DNA of 64,000 nucleotides from Beaufortia kweichowensis. Taxonomy: Eukaryota > Chordata > Actinopteri > Cypriniformes > Gastromyzontidae. Position numbers and translations under genes: made by a program. The stretch is from the NCBI GenBank assembly GCA_019155185.1, contig CM032802.1:2890501-2954500 (forward strand), in the 5' to 3' direction. Below are positions 24,791 to 36,289 of this stretch, piece by piece (the first letter of the stretch is position 1; the number at the start of each line of letters is the position of its first letter). The notes beneath the pieces were generated by a model that saw nothing but the letters and a program-made list of their open reading frames with translations, searched no databases and was not told the DNA's origin.

Positions 24791-26640
24791 GAAATCACTA
24801 CTTTATAAGTATTATGTTTTCCAGTGAAAATCAGGTTGTGCATCTGTTCATTGTTCTGTGTTTGTTTTTGTCAGTTTTCTGTTTGTTGATTGCTGTTGAG
24901 TTTTGTATAACTTCTTATTTCTATATATGTATCTGGTCGACTAACAGGTTGTATTATCTAATAACAAACAAAACTAATAGTGTTCATAAAGTTATGATCA
25001 CAGTCCATCACTAAACTAATATAATTTTTTTCATGTAATTGAGTACTAGCAGAAAGTAATTAAAAACAATGAAAGTGCCCAAGAGAAAGGGAACAGCAGT
25101 TTGTTGTATTATTTCAACAATTGGCCTAACCTGCATTAACTTTACTAAAAAAAATCCAAAAATAGTGTTTTACTGTAAAAATATACAGTAATAAAGTTTA
25201 ATCTTGTTCTTTACACTTTAGCACTAAGACAGGTTGATGACAGTTTTTCTTTAAGAGAGGAAATCCGTCAGAATGCAGATTTGAACAAGACGAATATATG
25301 AGAAAACACGGGCGAGTGACAAGGACTGAAGCTGTTTTCATTAAGATTATTTTAATGAATATTACCTGAAGGTGGCTAGACAAATTTATTTCAATTCAGG
25401 GATGGTTTTAAACCAGCAGAGAGTAAATGGATTTCAGGATAGGGGTGTTCATTTTAATATCGCAGCCCATTTGTAAAAGTGAAAAGGGATTGCGGTATTA
25501 TCAGCATATTGAAAACATTGTGGCTCTCTGGAGAAATTGGAAAGCGGGCTGTCTCTGCCTCTTGCTGAATCTTCAAAACCTGACGGGTACTAAGAAACAC
25601 ACAATCTGTACGACAAAAACAAAGAGGGAGAAATGCTGCTTTCCTGAGGGGAGAGGAATGCTTTGGTCTTGCACTTTTGTAATGGCAGGAAATCTGGGAA
25701 CAACAAATCACATTGTGCTGTCTGTTACTGATCACGCTTAGACTTGCAGATGAATAAGGGTTGTTCACCTATGTACACCTGTCCTCACGTGACTCTGTAG
25801 ATGTTCAATTTACACGTCACAGTCTCTCTTTAATGTGTCTCATTACAGGAGTCATTTGTGCATTAAATTTCTTGATATTAAATACTAGTTAGCGGCTCAG
25901 AAAAGACCGGGGTGTCAGAACGGTTAAGCTTAAATAGCATGCCATTTAAATCTTTATCTTCGATCATCCTAGGTAATCGCAAAAACACGTGGGGGACAGC
26001 TTGCAAAGAAAACAACCATTCAAGTGAACAATATGAAAAATAATTTTGCTTGACCGATTTAACAGTCACGTACCTCTATTTACGGCTGTGATTTTACATA
26101 TTCATAAACATTTGTGTTGCATGAATGAAAACGGTACATTATGCACTGGCATGTTTTCGCATAATCACGCTGTCTAATTGACTTAGCAATTCACTTACAT
26201 TTTACTATAATATAATTATTCACAGTTTGTGCAACATTGTTTTCCTCAGGTTTATGACATGCTTTCAATTACTGTAGCACCTTTTTATTAGACAGACAAG
26301 GCACAGTTTTGTTTTCCAGCAAACGGATGTGATAAACTATATGCAGTGCTGGAAGTCATGTAAGCGTATTCAGTGTATTTACATTTTCAACATGGTTAAT
26401 GTTCACATTAGCACTTACGGTGTGTATCCTGTTTGTTTAATGCATTACGTTTGTCATTTGGGAACTTACAGTAAAAACTTTAAAGGTTGTGAAAGAGTGT
26501 TTATAAAATTTCCTCCAGTAAACGATTTATATATTTGCACTGCAGTTAATACGTGGGTTTGTGAGGAAGATGCTGTCTAATGAAACCAGTAAAAATGTAT
26601 TGGTCAGCGTTTCATTCATCTCAATAGCAGCTGTTCAGCT
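24791..26640. other. Non-coding stretch, partly single-copy and higher complexity
   Basis: The part 25380-25760 is balanced in composition and carries overlapping 104-codon frames on both strands, which argues against either being real. The rest is AT-rich without recognisable features. Confidence 0.4.
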
Positions 26641-27690
26641 GGGGTTTGACTCTTCTCTGTGAAACAAGCCTTTGTTGTGCCAAATACCCAAATTCTCATT
26701 ACTGTGCAAAATGTCAAATACTGGCCCTCCAGCAGCTTTTCCAAATGATTTTGGGACCATTTCTGCATTGTAAACTCAGAAGTGTCATTTTGCATAAGAA
26801 GTTACGACACGAGCAATGCGGTAGGTACTGTAATTGGTCCAAGAAGTTTCTCCTAGGAGAAAAGCAGACTTTTATGATTCAGACAGCAAGAAAATTACAA
26901 ACTTCTACATATCAACATATCATTCTTATCAAACTTAAAGCATCTCTCAATTTTTACCAGATCTTTCTACACCCACGGTCATCCATTACATGTCAAAGAG
27001 ATATAAACGCATGAAATAACTCAAGCATTGGGAAATCGGGCCCCTGGCTCGGTTTGGATCCTTCTTGACCTTACACACATCTGCATACGGCACAGAAGCT
27101 CTGTAAAATACGGACGGTGAATGATGCGGCCCCTAGTGTGTATGATTCAGGGTCTTATCAGTCCATAGCCTGTGGCATTAGAGATGCCAACTCCATTTTC
27201 CTTGGCTGTATCGGTTCCTGGGGCGGCATGGAGCACAGGGCACATCTCACGGTGCCCACAGCCTTGTATCATTTGCAGACATTCATTCCATTATTTTTTT
27301 TCTCTTTCTATCCTAGTCGTGCCTTCTGGCAACTTAAATGGCTGACACAAAGATGAGCCAAAGGAGCATTCATGCTATTATTATGATTAGCCTTCCCTCC
27401 TCTTTCAAACCAGCTGGCCCACGGGACATTCTACTGACCTTTACCCAATTGACCGGGGACTGTTTTCATTTTCACAGAGAGCAATGACATGGAAAAATTA
27501 AGTCTAATCTTTTGTAAATGTATTCAAAGCTACGGTTCAGAAATGACTTGGATTCAAATGCCTCGCCTCCCCCCAAAGCCATTTCTGCACAGGACTTTGA
27601 TGGACTTTATGACAAATTTCAACCTAGTGACTTCAGAGAAGACTAATTTTCCATCATCATCTTCACTTCACTGAGCTTTCAGCTTTTACT
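26641..27690. other. Candidate conserved non-coding block
   Basis: This is one of the longest repeat-free, higher-complexity blocks. It holds enhancer-like words: CTATTATTATGATTAGCC near 27374, TGACACAAAGATGAGCC near 27343, GACCTTTACCCAATTGACCG near 27437. Several frames (61-122 codons) overlap on the plus strand but are short, mutually inconsistent and unrecognisable. Function is inferred only. Confidence 0.4.
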
Positions 27691-28359
27691 AAGCTTTATT
27701 TATTTCTTATCTCAGCAGCAATATTATTATTGCTCATGGTGGGTTAGGGATTTGACAAACTTTTAACCTTAAGTATTAAACTTTGGCACATAACTCATGA
27801 CCAAATATTCACGTATAATACAAATGATGAAATAGTGAAAAAAGGAAGTGTCCATGACTACTGTTCTCATGCTCTGTAACATTTTTAAAGGACTGTTAAC
27901 ACATACACAGAGATTTTTATAATTTTCTATTAAAATATACTAAATTAATTATACTAAATACTTATGTATAATGCATAAACACTTGCTTAGGCGTCATGGC
28001 ATTTTTTTTAGCAAAACAAATGGAATTGACAGTTTCAAATGGTTACGGTCATGAGATTGACAGTTATAGGTTTTAAATTCAGTTTTAAAGTCCTTGTTTT
28101 AATTAAATAAAAGAACTTTTGTTGATTTAAGAATTTTTTTTTAAACTGCGTTTGACATCTTAAAACCAAGATTTTGTGAGAATCACCCATAGGGACCAGA
28201 ATATCATAAAGACATGAACATGACCAATTTGACCCAGCTCAGAAAACGGACTCATGATATATTACATTACATTATATATTTTGATGTATTCAATTATCTT
28301 AAATCAGTTGTAATGTCTGGCATTTCAACCACACATTCTCCCTCCACACAAATACATGT
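27691..28359. other. Non-coding stretch, no recognised feature
   Basis: AT-rich, nothing recognised. Confidence 0.4.
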
Positions 28360-28600
28360 CATGTTTTATGTTCTTTGAATAGTCATCTCTTCTCCATTTG
28401 TTATTATTGCTTCTGGTTTGTGTATTTTAATTCACAAAAAATCCTAAAAGCTGCCTCTGGACTGAGTGGACTCGATCAACAAGAGTTTAGTCAAATAGAA
28501 ACAGATGATTCACTATATTGGTTTTAAATGCATTCTGTGAGAATGTCACGTCCATAATGCTCAAATTGCTTACTTTTAAAGCAAGTTTTTTAGCGAGGAG
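28360..28600 (+). repeat. Family B dispersed repeat, copy 2
   Basis: GTTTTATGTTCTTTGAATAG, TCATCTCTTCTCCATTTGTT, ATTGCTTCTGGTTTGTGTAT and GTCACGTCCATAATG match 18131-18515. The middle has diverged. Confidence 0.75.
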
Positions 28601-29582
28601 ATGTTTTGTCCCTATTATCAATCTGGTAAAGGAAGTTAACTGTGATTTGCAGAAGTTATATTATTATCTCTGCATGAGCTGATACAAACCCTCTCACAAT
28701 GATACGGCCAAATACAACAAATAAGATTTATAAGTAAAAAGAGGAATTTAAAGTATTTAAAACATCTATTCTAAACCAATGCCACACATTTCTTGTGTAT
28801 ACAAGTCCCCTTTTCTTCCCTGTGAAGAGTACTTCAACTATCTCTGTTAAAGCGTCTGCTTGTTGAATCAGGCAGATTTGAATATTTAATGATGCATTAA
28901 TTAGAAATGAGGTCATTTATTATTCACAGGAGCGATGGTTGAATAAAATGCCTTCTCTGAACTGCCATTACAATTTTGTTGTAATTACATTTTTTTGTAA
29001 TGCCTCTGTGTGGCATTCTATTTTAAAGTTACTGTTTTCAACTTAATTGTACTTTTATAGTGTAAAACAGGACTGCCTTGATATTATCCCTCACCAAATT
29101 ATGTGTGTAATAAAAATGTCTTGTGATGACGATGACTTTAAACATCTTTGACTTGTAACGTTGACTTATTTGTGTTCAAACATCTGATAAACATCTTCAA
29201 GCGAGGAGATTTAGGTATTTATCTTAGAACATAAACATTGTGTAAACATGAACCGAAAGCATTCTTACCGTGTATTATATTAGCAAAATCAAAGACTATA
29301 CTTTCAAAATGACAATCTTTACATCAAATGAGTGTCTTACAGTATGTGTGTGTTATCAAGGTAGCATACTGTGTCACTAATCTGAGGAAATATCTAAGAA
29401 AATAATGTGATTTTATGAGCTGTAGGTCACACACTTGTCAGTCACTGTTTGAAATTGACATGAAAAATGAGGAACAGCCCAAATGAGTCAAACCCTGACA
29501 GATTAGCATTAGCATAATGTTGTTTTCCCATCAAACATGACCTTCCTTTGTGCTAAAGGACTGCTGTTTTATAAACAACACT
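28601..29582. other. Non-coding stretch, no recognised feature
   Basis: AT-rich, nothing recognised. Confidence 0.4.
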
Positions 29583-29735
29583 TATAAGGGACAGTTCTGT
29601 CCTCTAAGACTTTTTCATCTTTCGTCAATACACTTTTGATGTACTGGTTTTCTATGATACTATGATGGATAAGGACTTGAGCTTTTAAACTTCATAAAGA
29701 ACAGAAAAGCGTCGTAAAAGAAGTCCATATGACCC
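29583..29735. mobile_element. Decayed MITE fragment
   Basis: TATAAGGGACAGTTCTGTCC near the left and AAAGAAGTCCATATGACCCA TGGGTCA on the right resemble a diverged relative of the TTAA-type MITEs. Ends are not exact. Confidence 0.45.
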
Positions 29736-29744
29736 ATGGGTCAT

Positions 29745-30144
29745 GTTGTTTTAAAACTCATACGAAAGATTAGTGTGAAGACAGTTGTCTTTGACACATT
29801 CATGAAAGTTGAAGTAACTGGGCAATTCTAGCGTTATTGACATGGCATTTTCAGTCAAAACTTGAAATATAAATTTCCACAGAATGTATTTATTACCAAT
29901 ATATTGAACCATCTGTTTACATTTACTTAAGAAGCCCTGTTGATGAAAATACGGATTTAACATGTATAAACACGTATAAAAAAGAACATGTTTTTGAGAG
30001 GCGACATACTTGGTAGGATGTCTGAGAATTAAAATACACAAACCAGAAGCAATAAAACCCAACAAATGGAGAAGAGATGACTAGTTTAATATTCATGAGA
30101 ATATGGACTATTATGGATGTGACACAAAAAACACTTTACCTGCC
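29745..30144 (-). repeat. Family B dispersed repeat, copy 3 (longest)
   Basis: Read on the minus strand it begins CAGGTAAAGTG, then GTCACATCCATAATAGTCC, TCATCTCTTCTCCATTTGTT, ATTGCTTCTGGTTTGTG and TTCAAGTTTTGACTG. The order matches copies 1 and 2 and extends further to the 3' side. A 104-codon minus-strand frame runs through it, but the family is non-coding elsewhere, so the frame is incidental. Confidence 0.8.
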
Positions 30145-30582
30145 TATAAAAATCATGCTTTAAATATAAAAAATGAATCTTTTTTTAATTAATCTTTTAA
30201 AAAATCAACCTGATTTATTTTACAATACTTGAAGGCCTAAAGGTTTATTAAATTAGTCTGATCAAGTTTATTGACTGAATCAGTCCAGTTATTTTCTGTT
30301 TCAATGGAAAGGAAAATTATCACTTTAGTTTTTATTTACTACTATTATATAACTTCTAAAGACGTGTAGTATAGCACACAGGTGTATGTACTACTTTTAT
30401 GATACTTTTATGGAACTAAAGCTTCGGTCCTCATTTATTATAACCTCACTGTATTAAGCGGCCAGTACATACTTCAAAGTTTCCCCATTCATGTTTCATA
30501 GAGTAAAGGAAACCGTACGGGTTTGTCACATCATAAAAGTGTGTAGGAAATTTCATTTTGGGGTAAACTGTTCCTTTAAGGC
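30145..30582. other. AT-rich stretch ending in a MITE right end
   Basis: TTTCATTTTGGGGTAAACTG TTCCTTTAA at 30550-30579 is a diverged right end of the TTCACCC-type MITE. Its left end could not be placed with confidence. Confidence 0.5.
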
Positions 30583-30850
30583 CCATCAAAGCTCCACCGC
30601 ACCCGTGTTCTCCCTAATAATGAGAGAGTAATGACTGCACGTCTGCTCTGCTTTACTTCGAGAAGACGCGATAACAGCCAAAATCCTTATTCATCACAAA
30701 ATGAATTCCCTTCCAGGCATCAGCATAATCCCTCACACATCAATTACTTCTTTATCAGAGGGAGACAAGATAGATTCACTGTCTCCAATCTTGTTACAAT
30801 TCACTTTTTAAATGTTTCTTTTCCTCCCAAGTTTTCTGACAATGTCTGAA
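30583..30850. other. Candidate conserved non-coding element
   Basis: A repeat-free, balanced-composition block (CTCCCTAATAATGAGAGAG, AAAATGAATTCCC, ACATCAATTACTTC). The 72-codon frame inside it is not recognisable. Conservation is inferred from composition only. Confidence 0.35.
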
Positions 30851-31128
30851 TATTTCATTGCAGTAATGGGAACATTTATCTTTTAAAGTAGTGCGTTAGC
30901 GTATGTTCAATCGCTTATGCTCAGAATTTATACATTAATGCAAGATATTTTTGATATAATGCTAATGATGATGATGTGAAACTGTCAGTCACTCGACAGG
31001 CACTTTTTTACACATGTTTGAAACCGCCTGATACGTCAAGTGACAGTGTTATAAAGTTTAAAGAAAGTAAAAAATATCATAAAACATCCAGAAAGTGTTG
31101 ATTTACAGCATTCATGAATGTATACATG
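30851..31128. other. Non-coding spacer
   Basis: Nothing recognised. Confidence 0.4.
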
Positions 31129-31320
31129 TACAGTATCTCACAGAAGAGAGTGCACCCCTTTCATTTTTGTAAATATTTTATTTTATACTTTTTATGTGAT
31201 AACACTGAAGAAATGACACTTTGCTACAATGTAAAGTAGTAAGCTTGTATAACAGTGTAAATTTGCCCTCAAAATAACCCAACACATAGCCGTTAATGTC
31301 TAAACCGCTGGCCACAAAAG
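31129..31320 (+). mobile_element. Tc1/mariner-like transposon, 5' end fragment
   Basis: After a TA dinucleotide (31129-31130) the sequence CAGTATCTCACAGAAGAGAG, TGCACCCCTTTCATTTTTGT and AACACTGAAGAAATGACACT, then TTTGCTACAATGTAAAGTAG and TTAATGTCTAAACCGCTGGC, matches my memory of the left end of a teleost Tc1-like element. Homology stops near GGCCACAAAAGTAGTATT, well before any transposase frame. The right inverted repeat is not visible. Confidence 0.8.
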
Positions 31321-32299
31321 TAGTATTTTGGCCACAAAATTGTATATTGTATTATGTTTTATAGAATTGTACATTATGGTATCCGAAAGTAGCCTGTTAT
31401 GTCAGAACATGCATCTTATTATAACAATCTGGTGTCGGGTGTTTTTTATTTATGTCTTATAGTTTCAAAATGTTAATTTGGAAAATACAACCTGACCTTT
31501 GATCTGTATATCTCTACAAACTAACTATGTGTAAACATTTATTTCATTATTTTCTATTTTATTTCCCCTAAGGATTATTTCGAGAAACGTCTGGGAGAAA
31601 GTTCACACTTACATTAAACTTTTGGGTCTTTGTAGTGAAATACTTTTACGAGTACTTTAATGACAGGAGAGTCTAATATACGATAAAGTATGCTGTATTA
31701 TAATTATATTAAACCAACTATTGCCTATAATCTCAATCTTCTTTACTGTTGTAACTGTAAATGTGGAGTGTCAATGACTGAAAAGAAACCAGGATCTTAT
31801 ATCTCGTACTAGGCTGTGGTATCATAATGGGATTAAACATTTAGTAATTCAATATTTGGTCTAATGCATTCGGTCTGATAACATTGCATGTGTGGGAATG
31901 TAAGTGTAATTGAAGATGGTTATCAAGAAAGGGCAGAATTCATTTGTCTTGAGTAAATTGGTTTAGGTGCTGGACACTATTGGATTTGAATCTTATGCTG
32001 AAAGAAATCATTCTTAAATACCTAATTTATTCATTTCATAATGGTAGTTTTTCTGTTTTAAGCATTTTCAGTGCTGTGATGCTGAATATTGTTTACATGA
32101 GATAAAGTACATATTCTTTGTACATTATTTAATTATTCAAAAATAGGTTATTTAATAGATAAAATAGAGTATAAACCGTATTCATATGTCATGAAGCAGA
32201 TGCAGCAAGTGTGATCAGTGCTGTGGGATTTAATTAAACCATCAGTGTAAAGTCAAATGTGACCAGGACCTCTGCATCTGCTGTAGTTTTGTAGAAAAT
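31321..32299. other. Non-coding stretch, no recognised feature
   Basis: AT-rich. No open frame longer than 60 codons; nothing recognised. Confidence 0.45.
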
Positions 32300-32428
32300 T
32301 CCTGCATGAAGATTTTTATAAGGTTAACTATAACCATTAAATGAAAGACTTAAAAAAAATCTAATATCTTAAAATTAAAAAAATCTGAATTTTCATGTGT
32401 ATTTCTGCTGTGACAGTTACCAGGTTAA
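32300..32428 (+). mobile_element. Family A MITE, right-end fragment (copy 7)
   Basis: It ends in TCTGCTGTGACAGTTACC AGGTTAA (32411-32428 for the terminal part), the same end as copies 1-3; TCTGCTGTGACAGTTA is shared exactly with copy 1. The left portion is too diverged to align by eye. Confidence 0.65.
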
Positions 32429-32729
32429 GTGAGTAAATACAGAATTATTTTGCCATTATTCCGGAATTTTCTATTCCAGAACAGGGTGGAGTATTACTTA
32501 TAGAAACTCTAATTTTGTAATGTTCAAACTGAATAGACAAAGATCCCTTTGGATTTTAATAGCATTACTGCAGGAGTGATATCACAGACAGAACAAAGAA
32601 ATGTATATTTAATTAAAGATGCACCTCTGTAACTGACTGTACAGTATATTGAAACAATAAAGACTGTCATGGCATTGTCGATGCACATCCCACCCAGGCT
32701 TCCATTTCTTATTCTTTGAACTAATGTAA
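32429..32729. other. Non-coding spacer
   Basis: Nothing recognised. Confidence 0.4.
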
Positions 32730-33330
32730 ATTATTTGTCTAGGGAGCTGCGATAAGGTCAGTTATCAATAAAACAAAGCAATCTCACGATTTCAACAGGA
32801 TCGGACGTGTCAGGGATGAAAAATCCCAGCAAGAGCGCTCAATCAAAGCTTTGGCTTCCTGTGGCAGGTAATTGGAAAACTTCTATCAGATCACAATGTA
32901 TTTCATAGCGTATCTACAGTGTATTTTCTGCCTGTTCTGCCTCATCAGGCTCATAACGCAGTCCCGGCTTCCCCTCTGTTCGGGTGAGATTGTGTGTGCG
33001 TGAGTCTTTCACAGCATTGTCGTGGCTGATGTTTTAAAGGCAGGTGCTGTTTTAGACAGAATTACAAGCGAGACGGATCGTGTCGTGGTCACCGGAGCGT
33101 TTCTGAGCGGATCACCCAGAAGAAGCACGCAGTCACTGTGAATCAATGTGGCCCACGAGTCCAGCCAGGACCAAACAACACATCGACAGGATGCCGGAGG
33201 GTGGACGAAATGATGAATGTTGAAGCTGGCGAGGGGAAGATATCTGCGAACATCTCGCTCAGCTCGGTACCCAAAGCATGCTCGCTGAAGAGGATTAGAT
33301 GATTCATCAAATGTGACCAGGAACTCGGCT
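32730..33330. other. Candidate conserved non-coding block
   Basis: A repeat-free block richer in G+C and CpG than its surroundings (GATCGGACGTGTCAGGG, GCGCTCAATCAAAGCTTTGG, GGCAGGTAATTGG, CGAGACGGATCGTGTCG). AATCAAAG fits a TCF/LEF-like site and TAATTG a homeodomain-like site. There is no open frame of 60 codons, so it is unlikely to be an exon of any size. Confidence 0.4.
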
Positions 33331-33479
33331 GCAGGGGTGGATGGATTTTTTAATTCTCCCTTATCAAATGTTTTGTATAATTTTCTTTTGCCGTAGCAGG
33401 CATTTGTTTGGGGTTGACAGCGGAACGTTTCTCAATAAATGATGGTTCTTAAAAGACTAGAATTGTAATGAGAAACGGG

Positions 33480-33575
33480 TTAAAGGAATAGTTCAACAAA
33501 CACGGAAATTTATAGCATTTTTATTATGTTGTGGAACACAAAAGAAAAGGTTTGGGAAAACATCTTTAAGATTAC
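33480..33575 (+). mobile_element. Decayed TTCACCC-type MITE fragment
   Basis: TTAAAGGAATAGTTCAAC and GTTGTGGAACACAAAAGAAA correspond to the left end and middle of the family. It is badly degraded and joins closely to the family A copy that follows. Confidence 0.55.
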
Positions 33576-33596
33576 AGAATAAATTTCTACTCCACC

Positions 33597-33765
33597 TGTA
33601 ACCGTTCCTCAGGAGGAACACCTGTGTTATTTCCATATTATCTTTAATATTTCATTGATGAATTTTATTCTAATCATGACAAACTATAAATTGATGGAAA
33701 GGAATGAGACTCGAGATGAAATATTTGACTAATTTTCATAACAATAAACAAAAAATGTTCAAGAA
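33597..33765 (+). mobile_element. Family A MITE, copy 4 (right-truncated)
   Basis: ACCTGTAACCGTTCCTCAGG is the left end. TTTAATATTTCAT, TCTAATCATGACAAACTATA and AATTGATGG follow in family order. The subterminal hairpin GTTCCTC-AG-GAGGAAC at 33604-33619 is perfect. The right end is missing. Confidence 0.75.
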
Positions 33766-34383
33766 TATCAAAGGTGAGCTATGCAAAGCTAGCACATGTG
33801 AGTATTTACGCTCACACATGAAAATGCAAATACAGAGTTATTAAATTTTATCACATTACGATGAGTCTTACATTGCCTGACCGCATGCAGTGTGAAACTC
33901 TAAATCGCCAACAAACCACAAACGTAAACTCGCTGTTCTCCCACACAGCATCACAGATTCAAACATATGAAGCCACAAACGCACCGTACACTCTCATCCG
34001 AGCCGCTAACGGAAAACCAGGGGACTCATCTGCAGGAATAGAAAACCATTTTACACTCTCGCTCTCCAGGGAGATAACCTTGTATAGACTGTCTACAATC
34101 ATTAAGAGTAGAGCATCCCGCAGGAAAAGCACACAGCACCACAGCCTGAACTCCTGCCGGTGTACCTCTTCACCATCAGCACGGTCTCAATGCCACAGAC
34201 ACCTTCAGCTGATACTCTAGATGTTTTAATACACATATTATGTTTATCTTAAAGGCCTTTGGAAATCTTCATACAATTGTTTTGGAGGTTAACTTTGATT
34301 TTTAATTGTGCATGACTGTACTGTGTTACTGTATTACTGGTAACAGAAAATGTTGATAAAACTAGGTATTAAATGCACTGTGG
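33766..34383. other. Non-coding stretch with a 119-codon open frame
   Basis: The frame at 33861-34220 is one of the two longest in the window. It is rich in Ser, Thr, His and Arg, has no membrane segment, domain or repeat that I recognise, and no obvious splice or polyadenylation context. I therefore do not call a gene, but it is the frame here most worth a homology search. Confidence 0.35.
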
Positions 34384-34670
34384 TAGGGCTGTCAAACACG
34401 ATTAACACGATTAATCGCGATTAATTGCATCCACAGTACAGGTTTGTGTTTATGTCTGTGTACTGTACATATTCATTTTGTATTTATAAACACACATACA
34501 TGCATGTATTTAAGAAAAATTTAAAATTAATAAATGTTTATATGTAATTTCGATTATTGGTAAATATAAAATGATTACATCTAAATGTTTACTATATATG
34601 TATGTGGGTTTTTATGTTTATATATACAAAGTTTGTATGCACCGTACACAAACTTAACATAAACACAATA
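34384..34670 (+). mobile_element. MITE with TTAATCGCGATTAA core, left part
   Basis: TAGGGCTGTCAAACACGATT is followed by CGATTAATCGCGATTAATTG and then by AT-rich words such as TTTGTGTTTATGTCTGTGTA and ACACATACATGCATGTATTT. This is a DNA-transposon type I remember as very common in teleosts. The inverted right end is not recognisable, so the copy is truncated or decayed. Confidence 0.7.
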
Positions 34671-35199
34671 GGGAAAGTCTGATAGTGTATAATGTAGACT
34701 TTGCAAAGACACTGTTATTAAAAGACAGCACAGTTAAAAACTTTATTAAAGCCCTAAAGCAAACCCGTAAGTAGCCAGTTTAACTCTAATGTTTCATCTG
34801 TTGATGACTGTGTGATATTGATGGCTTTGGGTGAAACACATGCTATCTGTGCTCTAGATTTAATTATCATTATTTATCCACTTTATGTTCTAAAGGAACA
34901 TTATAAAATCTGAATGTACCGTAACAAAACAGTAGTTAATGTCAAAGCTACAGTAAATCAGAAAAGATGATTTCACATGATCTTCTATAAAGAGCCATTT
35001 CATTGTTTCTCTTCATGTGTTTATTTACAGAACACATTTATTTCACACAGACACTTTATATTAAGTTAATATAATGTGTGCTTGATGGCATTTGCCTTAA
35101 TATACTAAAGTGAAATTGAAAAGGAAACATCAAAGCGAAAAGCAATTTCCTCAAAATGATGAAAATAAAGCATAAAAATTCCTGGTGGTAATCTGATTT
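34671..35199. other. Non-coding stretch, no recognised feature
   Basis: Nothing recognised. Confidence 0.4.
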
Positions 35200-35640
35200 C
35201 ATTCTTCAATATTTGCGTGCCGCTCACCTGTATCTCTTCTGACTTTCTCAATTTTGTCTTTCATCATTTTGCTTGCACTAAACCCTGATGGATGTTGTCA
35301 TCGCGGGTGTCTGCTTAGAGCCTGAAGGGCTGTAGATATCTTTTTATTATTCATATAAACGGAGAGGTCTTCTCGGTTACAAAGCCAGTCTGGAATGACC
35401 CCTCGAAACTATCATGACCTTCATGAAGAAGGGTGAGTTTTCATCTCAAAGAGATCTTCAGCGGTTTCTGTCTAAGGTGTCTATTATCATTACTGTCTCT
35501 GGCGGTCGTGGGTGTTGGAGGGCCGGAGCAGGTGAATGTGGTACAATGGGATCGGAGTGACAGCTCATTAAATTAGTCCATATGTGAAAGAGGCGGCCAT
35601 GTACCCATATTCCACATTGAATGACATGTAATACTTTCAG
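35200..35640. other. Candidate conserved non-coding block
   Basis: Repeat-free with balanced composition (GTGCCGCTCACCTGTATC, TTTTTATTATTCATATAAAC, CAGCTCATTAAATTAGTCC). The E-box CACCTG and AT-rich homeodomain-like words are present. No open frame of 60 codons crosses it. Enhancer function is inferred. Confidence 0.4.
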
Positions 35641-35739
35641 ATTTTCTCCCTGAAAGTAAATGTTGATTTAGGATTGACTTACTGAAGTAATATCTCTACT
35701 TTCTTGCTTGCTTTTGTATTCAGTTTGCTGTGGTTTCTC

Positions 35740-36068
35740 TTAAAGGGATAGTTCACCCAAAAATAAAAATTATTTTATTATTTCCTCATCCTCATGTCAT
35801 GTCAAACCTGTATGACTTTCTTGCTTCAGCAGAACACAGAAGAAGATAATTTGCAAAATGCTGGTTCACCCATTTACTTTCACAGTATGAACACAAGGTA
35901 CAACGGAAGTCAATGGGTGCCGGTAACCAGCGTTTTGGTTCTGGTTCTCGTTTTTGGTTCTGGTTCTTTTGTGTTTCACAAAAGAAAGAATCATATACAG
36001 GGTTTGCATGACATAAGGGTTTAAAAATCATGACATAATTTTTATTTTTGGGTGAACTATCCCTTTAA
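35740..36068. mobile_element. Complete TTAA-flanked MITE with internal GGTTCT expansion
   Basis: The ends AAAGGGATAGTTCACCCAAA and GGGTGAACTATCCCT are each flanked by TTAA (35740-35743, 36065-36068). It is a close sister of 19068-19379, but at about 35936-35970 the expected sequence is replaced by tandem GGTTCTGGTTCT and GGTTCTGGTTCTT units. The short frames crossing it are not genes. Confidence 0.9.
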
Positions 36069-36289
36069 ACTAGATCCTCCAAAAATAATTATTTTTCAGA
36101 TACTTTTTTAGATTCAATCAGTTTGCAGTGTGTGTTACAGTACAGAACCAAAATCAATCGCAACATTCATTTCAAAGGTAATTTAAGTATAGCAAAAGTA
36201 AACTGAGATGGGATGGTTGTTTCAATCAATTGCCTTATTTTATTCCACATTTTCTTTTTTCTGTTAAGTTTAGATTACATTTTAACCTT
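36069..36289. other. Non-coding spacer
   Basis: Nothing recognised. Confidence 0.4.

Noticed and set aside
25427..25768. Two 104-codon frames on opposite strands
   Set aside because: They overlap almost completely; neither is recognisable, so both are likely chance in a less AT-rich stretch.
26646..27014. 122-codon open frame, one of the two longest
   Set aside because: Unrecognisable sequence in a block that looks regulatory; length is compatible with chance across 64 kb in six frames.
29751..30065. 104-codon minus-strand frame
   Set aside because: It lies wholly within family B repeat copy 3, which is non-coding in its other copies.
33861..34220. 119-codon plus-strand open frame as a gene
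   Set aside because: No recognisable domain, composition rich in Ser/Thr/His, no splice or polyadenylation context. Kept only as a candidate for a homology search.
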